From Bradyrhizobium betae (lineage in GTDB: Bacteria; Pseudomonadota; Alphaproteobacteria; Rhizobiales; Xanthobacteraceae), in the NCBI RefSeq assembly GCF_008932115.1, contig NZ_CP044543.1, forward strand, positions 6,454,501-6,518,500: a stretch of DNA of 64,000 nucleotides, given 5' to 3'. The position numbers and the translations under genes are program-made. The notes under the pieces were generated by a model, which saw only the letters and a list, made by a program, of their open reading frames with translations, did not search any database and had not been told where the DNA came from. Positions within the stretch are counted from its first letter, which is position 1, and the number at the start of each line of letters is the position of its first letter. Below, in pieces: positions 11,683 to 22,020 of the stretch.

Positions 11683-11987
11683 CGATCGGGCTCGGACATT
11701 ACCTGGCGGTCGGCGCGATCCTGTTCACGCTCGGGATCCTCGGCATCTTCCTGAACCGCAAGAACATCATCGTCATCCTGATGTCGATCGAGCTGATCCT
11801 GCTCGCGGTCAACATCAACCTCGTCGCATTCTCGACCTTCCTCGGCGACATCGTCGGCCAGGTCTTTGCGCTGCTGGTTCTGACCGTTGCGGCTGCTGAA
11901 GCCGCGATCGGTCTCGCCATCCTGGTGGTCTATTTCCGCAACCGCGGCTCGATCGCGGTTGAGGACGTCAATCTGATGAAGGGCTGA
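11679..11987 (+). CDS. nuoK: NADH-quinone oxidoreductase subunit K
   Basis: NuoK is a three-helix subunit with membrane-buried acidic residues needed for proton pumping. The 102-residue product [19 protein letters not shown] contains [18 protein letters not shown], with the essential Glu in helix 2, and a second buried Glu in [17 protein letters not shown] three codons earlier (11670) is in frame, but ATG 11679, overlapping the nuoJ stop, gives the standard length. Confidence 0.95.
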   Translation: MTIGLGHYLAVGAILFTLGILGIFLNRKNIIVILMSIELILLAVNINLVAFSTFLGDIVGQVFALLVLTVAAAEAAIGLAILVVYFRNRGSIAVEDVNLMKG

Positions 11988-11995
11988 GCTCAGTC

Positions 11996-14080
11996 ATGGT
12001 CCAGGCAATCGTTTTTCTGCCTCTGCTGGGCGCCGTTCTGGCTGGCCTGATCGCGCTGTTCGGCGCGCATGCCCGTAACCCCTCAGGCGACACGGTCGAG
12101 CATCACGACGACCACGGTCATGGCGACGCCCATGCGGCGGCCGCCCACGACCATGGCCATGACGATCATGGTCACGACGACCACGGCCATGACGACCATC
12201 ACGTCTCCGAGCCGCCGGCGGCGGGCTCGCGCGGCGCCGAGCTGATCACCACGGCATTGCTGTTCGTCTCGGCCGCGCTGTCCTGGATGACGCTGGTCGA
12301 TGTCGGCTTCATGCACCACGATGTCAGGATCCAGCTTTTGCCCTGGATCTTCTCGGGCGACCTCCAGGTCTGGTGGACGCTGCGGGTCGACACGCTCACC
12401 GCCGTGATGCTGGTGGTGGTGACCACCGTGTCCTCGCTCGTGCATCTCTATTCCATCGGCTACATGGACGAGGATCCGAACCGGCCGCGCTTCTTCGGCT
12501 ATCTCAGCCTGTTCACCTTCGCCATGCTGATGCTGGTGACCGCGGACAATCTGGTGCAGCTGTTCTTCGGCTGGGAAGGCGTGGGTCTGGCCAGCTACCT
12601 GCTGATCGGCTTCTGGTACCAGAAGCCGTCGGCGAACGCCGCGGCGATCAAGGCCTTCGTGGTCAACCGCGTCGGCGACTTTGGTTTCTCGCTCGGCATC
12701 TTCGCAATCTTCTACCTGACGAGTTCGACGGATTTCGAGACCATCTTCCACCAGGCGCCGAGCCTCACCGGCAAGACCATCAACTTGTTCGGCTGGCATG
12801 CCGACGCGCTGACGCTGACCTGCCTGTTCCTGTTCATGGGCGCGATGGGCAAGTCGGCGCAGTTCCTGCTGCACACCTGGTTGCCAGACGCGATGGAAGG
12901 CCCGACGCCGGTGTCGGCGCTGATCCACGCCGCGACCATGGTCACTGCCGGCGTCTTCATGGTGGCCCGCCTGTCGCCGCTGTTCGAGCTGGCGCCGAAC
13001 GCGCAGGCCGTCGTGATGTTCTTCGGCGCGACCACCGCGTTCTTCGCGGCGACCGTCGGCCTCGTCCAGAACGACATCAAGCGCATTGTCGCCTACTCGA
13101 CCTGTTCGCAGCTCGGCTACATGTTCGTGGCGATGGGGGCGGGGGCCTATTCGGTCGGCATGTTCCACCTGTTCACGCACGCCTTCTTCAAGGCGTTGCT
13201 GTTCCTGGGCTCCGGCTCGGTGATCTACGCGATGCACCACGAGCAGGACATCCGCAACATGGGCGGCCTCTGGAAGAAGATCCCCTACACCTATGCGGTG
13301 ATGGTGGTCGGCACCCTGGCGCTGACCGGTTTCCCGCTGACCGCGGGCTATTTCTCCAAGGACGCGATCATCGAAGCCGCCTACGCCTCGCACAATCCGT
13401 TTGCGATCTACGGCTTCCTGATGACGATCATCGCCGCCGGCCTGACCTCGTTCTACTCTTGGCGCCTGATCTTCAAGACCTTCCACGGCGAGCCGCATGA
13501 CGAGCATCACTATGAGGCCGCGCATGAGGCTCCGATCTGGATGCTGATCCCGATCGGCGTGCTCGCAGTCGGCTCCTTCGTCGCGGGCCTGCCGTTCAAG
13601 GAACTGTTCGCCGGTCAAGGCATCGAGGAGTTCTTCCGCGAGTCCGTGAAGATGAACCCGCACATCATCGAGGAGATGCACCACATCCCCGAGCACATCG
13701 CCTTCCTGCCGACGGTGATGATGGTGCTGGGCTTCCTGGTGTCGTACCTGTTCTACATCCGCCGGCCTTACTTGCCGGTCGAGCTCGCGAACACGCAGCC
13801 GATGCTGTACAAGTTCCTGCTCAACAAATGGTACTTCGACGAGCTGTACGACCTCATCTTCGTCCGTCCGGCGAAGTGGATCGGCTACCAGCTCTGGAAG
13901 AAGGGCGACGGCTTCATCATCGACGGCCTCGGCCCCGATGGCGTCTCCGCCCGCGTGCTGGACGTCACCCGCAACGTCGTCAAGCTCCAGACCGGCTATC
14001 TCTATCACTACGCCTTTGCCATGCTGATCGGCGCCGCCGGCCTGATCACCTGGTTCATGTTCGGCTTTGGAGGCCAGTAA
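11996..14080 (+). CDS. nuoL: NADH-quinone oxidoreductase subunit L, with a His-rich insertion
   Basis: NuoL is the distal antiporter-like proton-pumping subunit with the long lateral helix. The 694-residue product has [39 protein letters not shown] and [13 protein letters not shown], all family landmarks. Between helix 1 and helix 2, residues 36-69 form an unusual loop with 14 histidines alternating with Asp and Gly (units such as [15 protein letters not shown]), encoded by tandem CATGACGAC-like units at about 12101-12202. In most NuoL proteins this loop is short. Whether it binds metal is unknown. The nuoM ATG follows directly with no gap. Confidence 0.95.
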   Translation: MVQAIVFLPLLGAVLAGLIALFGAHARNPSGDTVEHHDDHGHGDAHAAAAHDHGHDDHGHDDHGHDDHHVSEPPAAGSRGAELITTALLFVSAALSWMTLVDVGFMHHDVRIQLLPWIFSGDLQVWWTLRVDTLTAVMLVVVTTVSSLVHLYSIGYMDEDPNRPRFFGYLSLFTFAMLMLVTADNLVQLFFGWEGVGLASYLLIGFWYQKPSANAAAIKAFVVNRVGDFGFSLGIFAIFYLTSSTDFETIFHQAPSLTGKTINLFGWHADALTLTCLFLFMGAMGKSAQFLLHTWLPDAMEGPTPVSALIHAATMVTAGVFMVARLSPLFELAPNAQAVVMFFGATTAFFAATVGLVQNDIKRIVAYSTCSQLGYMFVAMGAGAYSVGMFHLFTHAFFKALLFLGSGSVIYAMHHEQDIRNMGGLWKKIPYTYAVMVVGTLALTGFPLTAGYFSKDAIIEAAYASHNPFAIYGFLMTIIAAGLTSFYSWRLIFKTFHGEPHDEHHYEAAHEAPIWMLIPIGVLAVGSFVAGLPFKELFAGQGIEEFFRESVKMNPHIIEEMHHIPEHIAFLPTVMMVLGFLVSYLFYIRRPYLPVELANTQPMLYKFLLNKWYFDELYDLIFVRPAKWIGYQLWKKGDGFIIDGLGPDGVSARVLDVTRNVVKLQTGYLYHYAFAMLIGAAGLITWFMFGFGGQ

Positions 14081-15589
14081 ATGACGACCTGGCCCATTCT
14101 TTCGGTCACGACGTTCCTGCCGCTGGTCGGTGCGCTGATCGTCTATCTCAGCCGTGGCGATGACGAGGCCGCCCGGCGCAATTCACGCTGGATCGCGCTC
14201 TGGACCACGCTGATCACCTTCGCGGTGTCGGTGCTCCTGGTGCTGCGCTTCGATCCGTCCAACCCGGACTTCCAGTTCGTCGAGAAGGCGAACTGGCTGG
14301 CGACCGGCATCACCTACCACATGGGCGTGGACGGCATTTCGCTGCCGCTGGTGATCCTGACCACCGCGATCATGCCGTTCTGCATCATCGCGAGCTGGAA
14401 GTCGGTCACGAGCCGGGTCCGCGAATACATGATGGCGTTCCTGATCCTGGAAACGCTGATGATCGGCACCTTCTCGGCGCTCGATCTCGTGCTGTTCTAC
14501 CTGTTCTTCGAGGGCGGCCTGATCCCGATGTTCCTGATCATCGGCATCTGGGGCGGTCCGCGCCGGGTCTACGCCTCGTTCAAGTTCTTCCTCTATACGT
14601 TCCTCGGCTCGGTGCTGATGCTGCTCGCCATCATGGCGCTTTACTGGAACGGCGGCACCACTGACATCCCGACCCTGATGCACACGGCCGTGCCGCGCGG
14701 CTTGCAGACCTGGGCGTGGCTGGCCTTCTTCGCCTCCTTCGCGGTGAAGATGCCGATGTGGCCGGTGCACACTTGGCTCCCCGACGCGCACGTCGAGGCG
14801 CCGACGGCCGGCTCGGTGGTCCTGGCCGCGATCATGCTGAAGATGGGCGGCTACGGCTTCCTGCGCTTCTCGCTGCCGATGTTCCCGCTGGCTTCGCACG
14901 ACTTCGCGCCGCTGATGTTCACGCTCTCCGCCATCGCTATCATCTACACCTCGCTGGTGGCGTTGATGCAGGAGGACATGAAGAAGCTGATCGCGTACTC
15001 CTCGGTCGCGCATATGGGCTTCGTCACCATGGGCATCTTCGCCGGCACCATGCAGGGCGTCGCGGGCGGCGTGTTCCAGATGATCTCGCACGGCATCGTC
15101 TCCGGCGCGCTATTCCTCTGCGTCGGCGTCGTCTACGACCGCATGCACACCCGCGAGATCGCGGCCTATGGCGGCCTCGTCAACCGGATGCCGCTCTACG
15201 CGCTGGCCTTCATGGTCTTCACCATGGCCAATGTCGGTCTGCCCGGCACCTCCGGCTTCGTCGGCGAGTTCCTGACGTTGCTCGGCACCTTCAAGGTCTC
15301 GATCCCGACCGCGTTCTTCGCCACCTTCGGCGTGATCTTCTCGGCCTGCTACGCGCTGTGGCTCTACCGCAAGGTCGTGTTCGGCGCGCTGGTCAAGCCG
15401 TCGCTGATGAGCATGAAGGATCTCACCTTCCGTGAGTGCGTGACGCTGTTCCCGCTGCTCGCGCTGACGATCCTGTTCGGCGTCTGGCCGAAGCCGGTGC
15501 TGGACATGTCGGCCGCCTCGGTCCAGCAACTCGTCAACAATTACAACACCGCTGTGACGGCCGTGAAGGCCGCCGCGCTGCTCCCGTGA
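14081..15589 (+). CDS. nuoM: NADH-quinone oxidoreductase subunit M
   Basis: NuoM is an antiporter-like proton-pumping subunit. The 502-residue product has [33 protein letters not shown] with the key Glu in helix 5, the pump motif [20 protein letters not shown] with the essential Lys, and [16 protein letters not shown]. Its ATG directly follows the nuoL TAA. It ends in an Ala/Val-rich tail. Nothing is missing relative to the family. Confidence 0.96.
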   Translation: MTTWPILSVTTFLPLVGALIVYLSRGDDEAARRNSRWIALWTTLITFAVSVLLVLRFDPSNPDFQFVEKANWLATGITYHMGVDGISLPLVILTTAIMPFCIIASWKSVTSRVREYMMAFLILETLMIGTFSALDLVLFYLFFEGGLIPMFLIIGIWGGPRRVYASFKFFLYTFLGSVLMLLAIMALYWNGGTTDIPTLMHTAVPRGLQTWAWLAFFASFAVKMPMWPVHTWLPDAHVEAPTAGSVVLAAIMLKMGGYGFLRFSLPMFPLASHDFAPLMFTLSAIAIIYTSLVALMQEDMKKLIAYSSVAHMGFVTMGIFAGTMQGVAGGVFQMISHGIVSGALFLCVGVVYDRMHTREIAAYGGLVNRMPLYALAFMVFTMANVGLPGTSGFVGEFLTLLGTFKVSIPTAFFATFGVIFSACYALWLYRKVVFGALVKPSLMSMKDLTFRECVTLFPLLALTILFGVWPKPVLDMSAASVQQLVNNYNTAVTAVKAAALLP

Positions 15590-15611
15590 GCAGGCAGGTC
15601 AGGATATCGCC

Positions 15612-17048
15612 ATGAGCTTTGAGACTGCAGGTTATCAACTGGCGCCGGTGCTGCCCGAGCTCGTGCTCGCGATCGGCGCCATGGCACTGCTGATGCTGGG
15701 CGCCTATCGCGGGCAGGAGACCACCAAGGCGGTCACGACGCTCGCGGTCCTGCTCCTGGTCGTGGTCGGCGTGCTCGAATACATGGTGCCCGCGGGCAAG
15801 CAGGTGACCTTCGGCGGCAGCTTCATCGTCGACGATTTCGCCCGCTTCATGAAGATCCTGGCCCTGATCGGATCGGGCGTGACGCTGATCCTGTCGGCCG
15901 AGTTCCTGTCCGACCCGTCGCGCCGCATCTTCGAATACGCCATCCTGGTGCTGCTCTCGACGCTCGGCATGATGGTGCTGATTTCGGCCGGCGATCTGAT
16001 CTCGCTCTATCTCGGCCTCGAGCTGATGTCGCTCGCGCTCTACGTCGTGGCGGCCTCGAACCGCGACAACGCCAAGTCGACCGAAGCCGGCCTGAAGTAC
16101 TTCGTGCTCGGCGCGCTGTCCTCGGGCATGCTGCTCTACGGCTCCTCGCTGATCTACGGCTTCACCGGCACGGTCAGCTTCACCGGCATCGCCGCGGCCG
16201 CGACCGTCTCCAATGTCGGCCTCGTGTTCGGCCTCGTCTTCCTGCTCGCCGGTCTCTGCTTCAAGGTTTCGGCCGTGCCGTTCCACATGTGGACGCCCGA
16301 CGTGTACGAGGGCGCGCCGACGCCGGTCACCGCCTTCTTTGCGTCCGCACCGAAGGTCGCCGCGCTCGCCGTCTTCACCCGCGTCACGCTGACCGCTTTC
16401 CCGGGTATCGTTTCGCAGTGGCAGCAGATCCTGGTGTTCGTCGCGATCGCCTCGATGGCGCTCGGCTCCTTCGCCGCGATCGGCCAGACCAACATCAAGC
16501 GCCTGATGGCCTATTCCTCGATCGGCCATATGGGCTTCGCCCTGGTCGGGCTCGCCTCCGGCACGCTGGAAGGCGCGCAGGGCGTGGTGATGTACATCGT
16601 GATTTATGTCGCGATGACGCTGGGCTCGTTCTCGATCATCCTCGCCATGAAGCGCAACGGCCAGGCCGTGGAGCAGATCAGCGACTTCGCAGGCCTGTCG
16701 CGGACCAATCCGCTGCTCGCCTTCATGTTCGCGATGCTGCTGTTCTCGCTTGCGGGCGTGCCGCCGCTCGCCGGCTTCTTCGGCAAGTGGTACGTCTTCG
16801 TCGCCGCCATCAAGGCCAATCTGTTCACGCTCGCCGTCATCGGCGTGCTGACCAGCGTGGTCGGCGCCTACTACTATCTCTCCATCGTCAAGACGATGTA
16901 TTTCGACGCGCCGGCGGGCCAGGTCGATCCGGTGCGCATCGAGGTGAAGACGGTGCTGGCCGTGTTTGGCCTGTTCAACATCCTGTTCGCGCTGTTCGCG
17001 GGCCCGGTCGTGACCGTGGCCTCCGCCGCGGCAAAGTCGCTGTTTTAG
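15612..17048 (+). CDS. nuoN: NADH-quinone oxidoreductase subunit N
   Basis: NuoN is the third antiporter-like subunit, next to NuoK. The 478-residue product contains SLYLGLELMSLALYVVAASNR, GLCFKVSAVPFHMWTPDVYEGAPTPVTAF (broken here only by position: it spans about residues 215-243), and MAYSSIGHMGFALVGLASG. It ends with a Val/Ala-rich helix and TAG at 17046-17048. It is the last subunit gene of the complex I operon. birA begins 1 base later, so transcription very probably continues. Confidence 0.95.
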   Translation: MSFETAGYQLAPVLPELVLAIGAMALLMLGAYRGQETTKAVTTLAVLLLVVVGVLEYMVPAGKQVTFGGSFIVDDFARFMKILALIGSGVTLILSAEFLSDPSRRIFEYAILVLLSTLGMMVLISAGDLISLYLGLELMSLALYVVAASNRDNAKSTEAGLKYFVLGALSSGMLLYGSSLIYGFTGTVSFTGIAAAATVSNVGLVFGLVFLLAGLCFKVSAVPFHMWTPDVYEGAPTPVTAFFASAPKVAALAVFTRVTLTAFPGIVSQWQQILVFVAIASMALGSFAAIGQTNIKRLMAYSSIGHMGFALVGLASGTLEGAQGVVMYIVIYVAMTLGSFSIILAMKRNGQAVEQISDFAGLSRTNPLLAFMFAMLLFSLAGVPPLAGFFGKWYVFVAAIKANLFTLAVIGVLTSVVGAYYYLSIVKTMYFDAPAGQVDPVRIEVKTVLAVFGLFNILFALFAGPVVTVASAAAKSLF

Positions 17049-17049
17049 G

Positions 17050-17856
17050 ATGGGGTTCGCGCTCGGTCCTCGCGCACTTCAGGCGGGCTACAAGCTCGCA
17101 GCTTTCGACCGGACCGGCTCGACCAACACCGATGCGATCGAGCGCGCGCGCGCCGGCGAACGCGGCCCGATGTGGTTCGTGACGACGGAGCAGACCGCCG
17201 GCCGGGGCCGGCGCCAGCGCGCCTGGATATCGCCGCGCGGCAATCTCGCCGCCAGCGTCCTTGAGCTGCTGGACGTCGCGCCGGCGGTTGCCGCCACCAT
17301 CGGGTTTGCGGCGGGGCTGGCGGAAGAGGCCGCCCTCGAGAAGGTCAGCCTCGAGGCCGCGTTGCGCCTCGGTCCCGACAGGCCCAGATACGCCCTGAAA
17401 TGGCCGAACGACGTGCTCGCGAACGGCAGGAAGCTCGTCGGCATTGGCCTCGAGGCCGAAGCCATCGGTGATCGCCTCGCCATCGTCGTCGGCATCGGCA
17501 CCAATGTCGTGGGCGCGCCGGAGGGCACGCCGATGCCGGCCGTGTCGCTCGCCGCCCTCGGCGTCCAGATCAGCGCGGAAGAACTGTTCTCGGCGCTGTC
17601 CGATGCCTGGGTCGAGTTCCGCGGCATCTGGGACGATGGCCGCGGCTTTGCCGAAATCCGCAAGCTCTGGCTCGAACGTGCGGCCGGCCTTGGCGAGCGG
17701 GTCGCGATCAACACGGGAGCGACGACGCTGGAAGGCATTTTCGACACCATCGACGACACCGGGTGCCTGATCGTCCGCACCGCTGACGGCCGACGCCAGC
17801 CGGTGGCGGCCGGCGAGGTGTTCTTCGGCTCGGCCGCCTCCGTGGGAGCTGCGTGA
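17050..17856 (+). CDS. birA: biotin--[acetyl-CoA-carboxylase] ligase
   Basis: The enzyme activates biotin with ATP and attaches it to the carrier protein of acetyl-CoA carboxylase and other carboxylases. The 268-residue product has STNTDAIERARAGERGPMWF, TAGRGRRQRAW (the biotinyl-5'-AMP loop, usually GRGRRGR) and LKWPNDVLANGRKLVGIGLE. It lacks an N-terminal winged helix, so it is a class I enzyme that should not bind DNA as the E. coli repressor does. The stop overlaps the start of rnj. nuo-birA-rnj is a recurrent order in Bradyrhizobium relatives. Confidence 0.93.
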   Translation: MGFALGPRALQAGYKLAAFDRTGSTNTDAIERARAGERGPMWFVTTEQTAGRGRRQRAWISPRGNLAASVLELLDVAPAVAATIGFAAGLAEEAALEKVSLEAALRLGPDRPRYALKWPNDVLANGRKLVGIGLEAEAIGDRLAIVVGIGTNVVGAPEGTPMPAVSLAALGVQISAEELFSALSDAWVEFRGIWDDGRGFAEIRKLWLERAAGLGERVAINTGATTLEGIFDTIDDTGCLIVRTADGRRQPVAAGEVFFGSAASVGAA

Positions 17857-19526
17857 TGGCGAAGCCTGATGAACTGGTATTTGCGCCGCTCGGCGGCGTC
17901 GGCGAGATCGGCATGAACCTGTCGATCTACGGCCTCGGCAACCGCCAACAGCGGTCCTGGCTCGCGGTCGATCTCGGCGTCTCCTTCGGCGACGAGGAGC
18001 ACCTGCCGGGCATCGACCTGATCATGCCCGACATCAGCTTCCTGGAGAAGGAACGCAAGAACCTGATGGGGCTGGTGCTGACCCACGCCCATGAGGACCA
18101 TTTCGGCGCCATCATCGATCTCTGGCCGAAGCTGAAATGCCCGATCTATGCGACCCAGTTCAGCGCGGCGCTGTTCGAGGCCAAGCTTGCGGCCGAGCGT
18201 AACGCGCCGAAGATCCCGGTGACGGTGGTGCCGTCGGGCGGGCGCGTCGATATCGGCCCGTTCAACGTCGAGTTCATTCCGGTCGCGCATTCGATTCCAG
18301 AGTCGCATGCGCTGGCGATCCACACCTCGGCCGGCATCGTGCTGCACACCGGCGACTGGAAGATCGACCCGACCCCGATCATTGGCCGGCCGACCGACGA
18401 AAAGCGGCTGCGCGAACTGGGCGACGAGGGCGTGCTCGCTTTGATCGGCGATTCCACCAACGCCGTGCGCGACGGCCGCTCGCCGTCCGAAGCCGAGGTC
18501 GCCAAGACCATCACGGAGCTGGTGAAGGCGGCCAAAGGCCGTGTCGCAGTCACGACCTTTGCCTCCAACGTCGCGCGCCTCAAGGCCGTCGCCGATGCGG
18601 CGCGCGCCGCCGACCGCGAGGTTGTCGTGGTCGGCCGCGCCATGGAGCGCGTGTCGCAGGTCGCGCGCGAGACCGGTTATCTCGACGGCGTGCAGAACTT
18701 CCGCTCGACCGACGTCTACGGCCATCTGCCGCAGGACAAGGTGCTGGCGCTCTGCACCGGCAGCCAGGGCGAGGCCCGCGCCGCGCTGGCGCGTATCGCC
18801 AATGACGACCACCCCGAGATCACGCTGAACCGCGGCGACTGCGTGATCTTCTCCTCGCGCACCATTCCCGGCAACGAGAAGGCCGTCGGCGCGATCATCA
18901 ACAATCTGATCCTCCAGGGCGTCGAGGTCATCACCGACCGCGATCATCTGGTCCACGTCTCCGGCCATCCGCGCCGCGACGAGCTGCGCGACATGATCGC
19001 CTGGGTCAGGCCGCAGCTCCTGATCCCCGTCCATGGCGAGGCCCTGCATCTGCACGAGCATGCCAAGCTCGCGCGCGCCGCCGGCGTGCCCCGCGTGCTG
19101 GTCATCCGCAACGGCGACCTGATCAAGCTCGGCCCCGGCGATCCCGGCGTGATCGGCGAGGTGCCTTCGGGCCGTCTCTACAAGGACGGCACGATTTTGG
19201 AGGATTCCAAGTCCCGTGCTGTGGTCGAGCGCCGCCGCATGGCGTTCTCCGGCTGTGCCTTCGTCGCTTTCGCCATGAACGCGCAGGGCGAGCTCGTCGA
19301 CGATCCCGAGGTCGATCTCGTCGGCATCCCCGACAAGAACCGGGCGGGCGAGCCCTTCGACGACATCGTGTTCGACGCCGTGGTCTCCACCATCGAGGGC
19401 CTGCCGAAGGCCCGTCGCCGCGATCCGGATGCCTTGGCCGAGTCGGTGCGACGCGCTGTCCGGTCCGTGATCAACGAACATTGGGGCAAAAAGCCCCCCT
19501 GTCTGGTACACGTCCTGACAGTGTAG
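17856..19526 (+). CDS. rnj: ribonuclease J
   Basis: RNase J is a metallo-beta-lactamase/beta-CASP endo- and 5'-exoribonuclease that matures rRNA and degrades mRNA. The 556-residue product has the zinc motif HAHEDHFGAI, a second ligand block HTGDWKIDPTP, beta-CASP motifs around DSTNA and GSQGEARAALAR, and HVSGHPRRDELRDMI with PVHGEALHLHEHAKLA. A GTG one codon earlier (17853) is in frame, but ATG 17856, whose first base is the last base of the birA stop, gives MAKPDELVFAPLGGVGEIGMN. Confidence 0.94.
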   Translation: MAKPDELVFAPLGGVGEIGMNLSIYGLGNRQQRSWLAVDLGVSFGDEEHLPGIDLIMPDISFLEKERKNLMGLVLTHAHEDHFGAIIDLWPKLKCPIYATQFSAALFEAKLAAERNAPKIPVTVVPSGGRVDIGPFNVEFIPVAHSIPESHALAIHTSAGIVLHTGDWKIDPTPIIGRPTDEKRLRELGDEGVLALIGDSTNAVRDGRSPSEAEVAKTITELVKAAKGRVAVTTFASNVARLKAVADAARAADREVVVVGRAMERVSQVARETGYLDGVQNFRSTDVYGHLPQDKVLALCTGSQGEARAALARIANDDHPEITLNRGDCVIFSSRTIPGNEKAVGAIINNLILQGVEVITDRDHLVHVSGHPRRDELRDMIAWVRPQLLIPVHGEALHLHEHAKLARAAGVPRVLVIRNGDLIKLGPGDPGVIGEVPSGRLYKDGTILEDSKSRAVVERRRMAFSGCAFVAFAMNAQGELVDDPEVDLVGIPDKNRAGEPFDDIVFDAVVSTIEGLPKARRRDPDALAESVRRAVRSVINEHWGKKPPCLVHVLTV

Positions 19527-19568
19527 ACTAAGCGTGGTCTTCGGATCATGCGCTGAGGGAGAAGAAAC

Positions 19569-19973
19569 ATGCTGGGTCGCCTCAACCATGTCGCGATCGC
19601 GACCAAGGACGCCATCAAGGCCGCCAGGATCTACGGTGCGGCGTTCGGCGCCCAGATCTCGGAGGCCGTGCCGCTGCCCGAGCATGGCGTGATCACCGTG
19701 TTCGCGACGCTGCCCAACACCAAGATCGAGTTCATCGAGCCGCTCGGCGAGACCTCTCCGATTGCAAAATTCGTCGAACGCAATCCCGACGGCGGCATCC
19801 ACCACATCTGCTACGAGGTCGTCGACATCATCGCCTCGCGCGATACGCTGGTGAAGGAGGGCGCGCGCGTGCTCGGCGACGGCGTGCCGAAGATCGGCGC
19901 CCACGGCAAGCCGGTGCTGTTCCTGCACCCGAAGGATTTTTCCGGCGCGCTGGTCGAAATCGAGCAGGCGTAA
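19569..19973 (+). CDS. mce: methylmalonyl-CoA epimerase
   Basis: The enzyme interconverts (R)- and (S)-methylmalonyl-CoA in propionyl-CoA catabolism. It is a vicinal-oxygen-chelate (glyoxalase) fold protein of 134 residues. RLNHVAIATKD carries the first metal His, and NPDGGIHHICYEV and KDFSGALVEIEQ carry the other ligands. The GGGAGAAGAA stretch before ATG 19569 is a clear ribosome site. It lies 42 bases after rnj, and the gene order rnj-mce-DUF1467 is commonly seen in alphaproteobacteria. Confidence 0.93.
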   Translation: MLGRLNHVAIATKDAIKAARIYGAAFGAQISEAVPLPEHGVITVFATLPNTKIEFIEPLGETSPIAKFVERNPDGGIHHICYEVVDIIASRDTLVKEGARVLGDGVPKIGAHGKPVLFLHPKDFSGALVEIEQA

Positions 19974-19983
19974 GGCCGGACCC

Positions 19984-20259
19984 ATGGCCATCCAGATATC
20001 CACCGCAATCGCGATCTACTTCGTCATCTGGTGGATCGCGCTGTTCCTGACGCTGCCGTTCGGCGTGCGCAGCCAGCACGAGGACGGCGTCGGCGCGCCC
20101 GGCACCGATCCCGGCGCGCCGATCCTGACGCGGATGAGAAGCAAGCTGATCTGGACCTCGATCATCTCGGCGATCATCTACGGGATCGGCATCGCCGCCT
20201 ATCACGCCGGCTATCTCTCGATCGAGCGCCTGTCGAAATTGATGGGCATGCCGTTCTAG
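19984..20259 (+). CDS. DUF1467 family membrane protein
   Basis: The 91-residue protein has two hydrophobic helices (about residues 5-24 and 54-74). Between them is the family motif FLTLPFGVRSQHEDGVGAPGTDPGAP, here at about residues 21-46. This motif is the DUF1467 hallmark. Function is unknown. The family almost always sits just after methylmalonyl-CoA epimerase, as here (10-base gap), so an operon is likely. Confidence 0.88.
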   Translation: MAIQISTAIAIYFVIWWIALFLTLPFGVRSQHEDGVGAPGTDPGAPILTRMRSKLIWTSIISAIIYGIGIAAYHAGYLSIERLSKLMGMPF

Positions 20260-20295
20260 ATACTTGAAATTGTTTTGTTGCTGTGGGGGTAACGA

Positions 20296-20643
20296 ATGAC
20301 TTTTCAGAGGATCGTCATCGCGCTTCTGGTGCTGATCGTCGCCGGTCTCGGCGCAATCGGCTATTTCGAATGGAAGATGGCGGTGCAGGTGCGAACGCTG
20401 AAGGCGTTCGTCGAGGGCTACGTCTTCAACGAGGCTGTCATGGCCTGCGAGCAGGCCAAGAGCTCGACGCCGTTCAAATGGAACGGAGGCAAGAGCACCT
20501 CGGTGATTGGGCTGAACTCGGTCAAGCTGGACAAATACAACGTCAGCGCCAGCTACACGCTGGTGGCGGATGGCGTCTATTGTGATTACGATCCGATCAA
20601 AAGAAAGGCCGAGATCGGCTCGAGCTTCCTGGAGCGGGAGTAA
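20296..20643 (+). CDS. hypothetical membrane-anchored protein
   Basis: The 115-residue product has one N-terminal hydrophobic segment (residues 5-24, IVIALLVLIVAGLGAIGYFE) and then a soluble domain of about 90 residues with two cysteines (in MACEQAK and YCDYDP). This looks like an uncleaved anchor holding a small periplasmic domain. GGGGGTAACGA precedes the ATG. I do not recognise a family. It lies between the DUF1467 gene and mtnK, in the same direction. Confidence 0.65.
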   Translation: MTFQRIVIALLVLIVAGLGAIGYFEWKMAVQVRTLKAFVEGYVFNEAVMACEQAKSSTPFKWNGGKSTSVIGLNSVKLDKYNVSASYTLVADGVYCDYDPIKRKAEIGSSFLERE

Positions 20644-20658
20644 CGATCCGGCCCATCC

Positions 20659-21963
20659 ATGGGGCGGATCGTCATGACGCAAGGGCAGGCGGGGGACTAT
20701 CGGATTCTGCATGAGGCCGCCTTGCGGGACTATCTCGCGGGCGTGCCGGACCTCGTGGCGCTTCTCGGCGCTGAACCGGTGTCCTGGTCGATCACCGAGG
20801 TCGGCGACGGCAATCTCAATCTCGTCTTCATCGTCAAGGGCGACCGCGGCGGCGTCGCCGTCAAGCAGGCGCTGCCTTACGTCCGGCTCGTCGGTGAGAG
20901 CTGGCCGCTGCCGCTGTCGCGGGCCCATTACGAATTTCTGGCCTTGTCCCGGCAGGCCGAGCTCGCGCCCGGTCTCGTGCCGGCGCTGCTGCACCACAAC
21001 GAGACGCTGGCGCTGACGGTGATGGAGCTGCTCGAGCCCCACATCATCATGCGCAGGGGACTGGTCGCGGCCACCCAATATCCCCGTTTCGTGGACGACA
21101 TCACCACCTTCATGGCGCGAAGCCTGTTCTTTACCTCCGACCTTGCGCTCTCGGCGGCCGACAAGAAACAGGCCATCGCCGCCTTCGCCGGCAACCACGC
21201 CCTGTGCAAGATCACCGAGGATCTGATCTTCACCGATCCCTACCGCATCGCCGAGCAGAACCGCTGGACCGCACCGTATCTCGACGGTCTCGCCGCGGGC
21301 TTGCGCGACGACATGGAGCTGCACGTCGCGGTCTCCCGCCTCAAGCTGAAGTTCATGGCCAGCCCCGAGGCGCTGCTGCATGGCGACCTCCACACCGGAT
21401 CGATCATGGTGACGGACAGCCAGACGCGGGTGATCGATCCGGAATTCGCATTCTACGGCCCGATGGGTTTCGACGTCGGCGCCGTGCTGGCAAACCTGCT
21501 GATGGCCTATTTCGCTTCCGCCGGTCACGAGCGCTCGCCCGGCGAGCGGCAGGCATTCGAGGCCTGGGTGCTGGGGACGGTCGAAGCGGTCTGGACCGAG
21601 TTCGCCCGCAAATTCCTCGACCTCTGGCGGGCCGGCGCTGCCGGTGACGCTTATCCGGTCTCGCTGTTCGCCGGCGAGAAGGGCGCCGCACGGCTGGAGC
21701 TCGAGCGGCAGGCCTATATGCAGCGCCTGTTCGTCGACACCGTGGGCTTTGCCGCCGCCAAGACCATCCGCCGCATCTTCGGCCTCGCCCACAACATCGA
21801 TTTCGAGCTGATCGAGGACCCGAAGCGGCGGGCGATCAGCGAAGCCCGCGCCGTGCGGCTGGCGCGGGCGATGATGGTGGAGGCGGTGGCGTTTCGGACG
21901 ATCGCCGACGTCACCGGCGCGGCGCGAAAACTGCGGGATTGGATGCCGGAACTGTCCGGCTGA
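20659..21963 (+). CDS. mtnK: S-methyl-5-thioribose kinase
   Basis: The enzyme phosphorylates methylthioribose in the methionine salvage pathway. The 434-residue product has a protein-kinase-like fold: GDGNLNLVFIV is the nucleotide loop, VAVKQALPYVRLVGESWPL holds the ATP lysine, LLHGDLHTGSIMVT is the catalytic loop with its Asp, and VIDPEFAFYGPMGFDVG replaces the DFG motif. A second in-frame ATG at 20674 (MTQGQAGDYRIL) is an alternative start and is perhaps closer to the family N-terminus. The rest of the salvage pathway is not in this window. Confidence 0.9.
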   Translation: MGRIVMTQGQAGDYRILHEAALRDYLAGVPDLVALLGAEPVSWSITEVGDGNLNLVFIVKGDRGGVAVKQALPYVRLVGESWPLPLSRAHYEFLALSRQAELAPGLVPALLHHNETLALTVMELLEPHIIMRRGLVAATQYPRFVDDITTFMARSLFFTSDLALSAADKKQAIAAFAGNHALCKITEDLIFTDPYRIAEQNRWTAPYLDGLAAGLRDDMELHVAVSRLKLKFMASPEALLHGDLHTGSIMVTDSQTRVIDPEFAFYGPMGFDVGAVLANLLMAYFASAGHERSPGERQAFEAWVLGTVEAVWTEFARKFLDLWRAGAAGDAYPVSLFAGEKGAARLELERQAYMQRLFVDTVGFAAAKTIRRIFGLAHNIDFELIEDPKRRAISEARAVRLARAMMVEAVAFRTIADVTGAARKLRDWMPELSG

Positions 21964-22020
21964 TGGGCCTCAATACAGACGCATCGGCAGCAGGACGCCG
22001 TCCGTACCGACCAAAAGACC

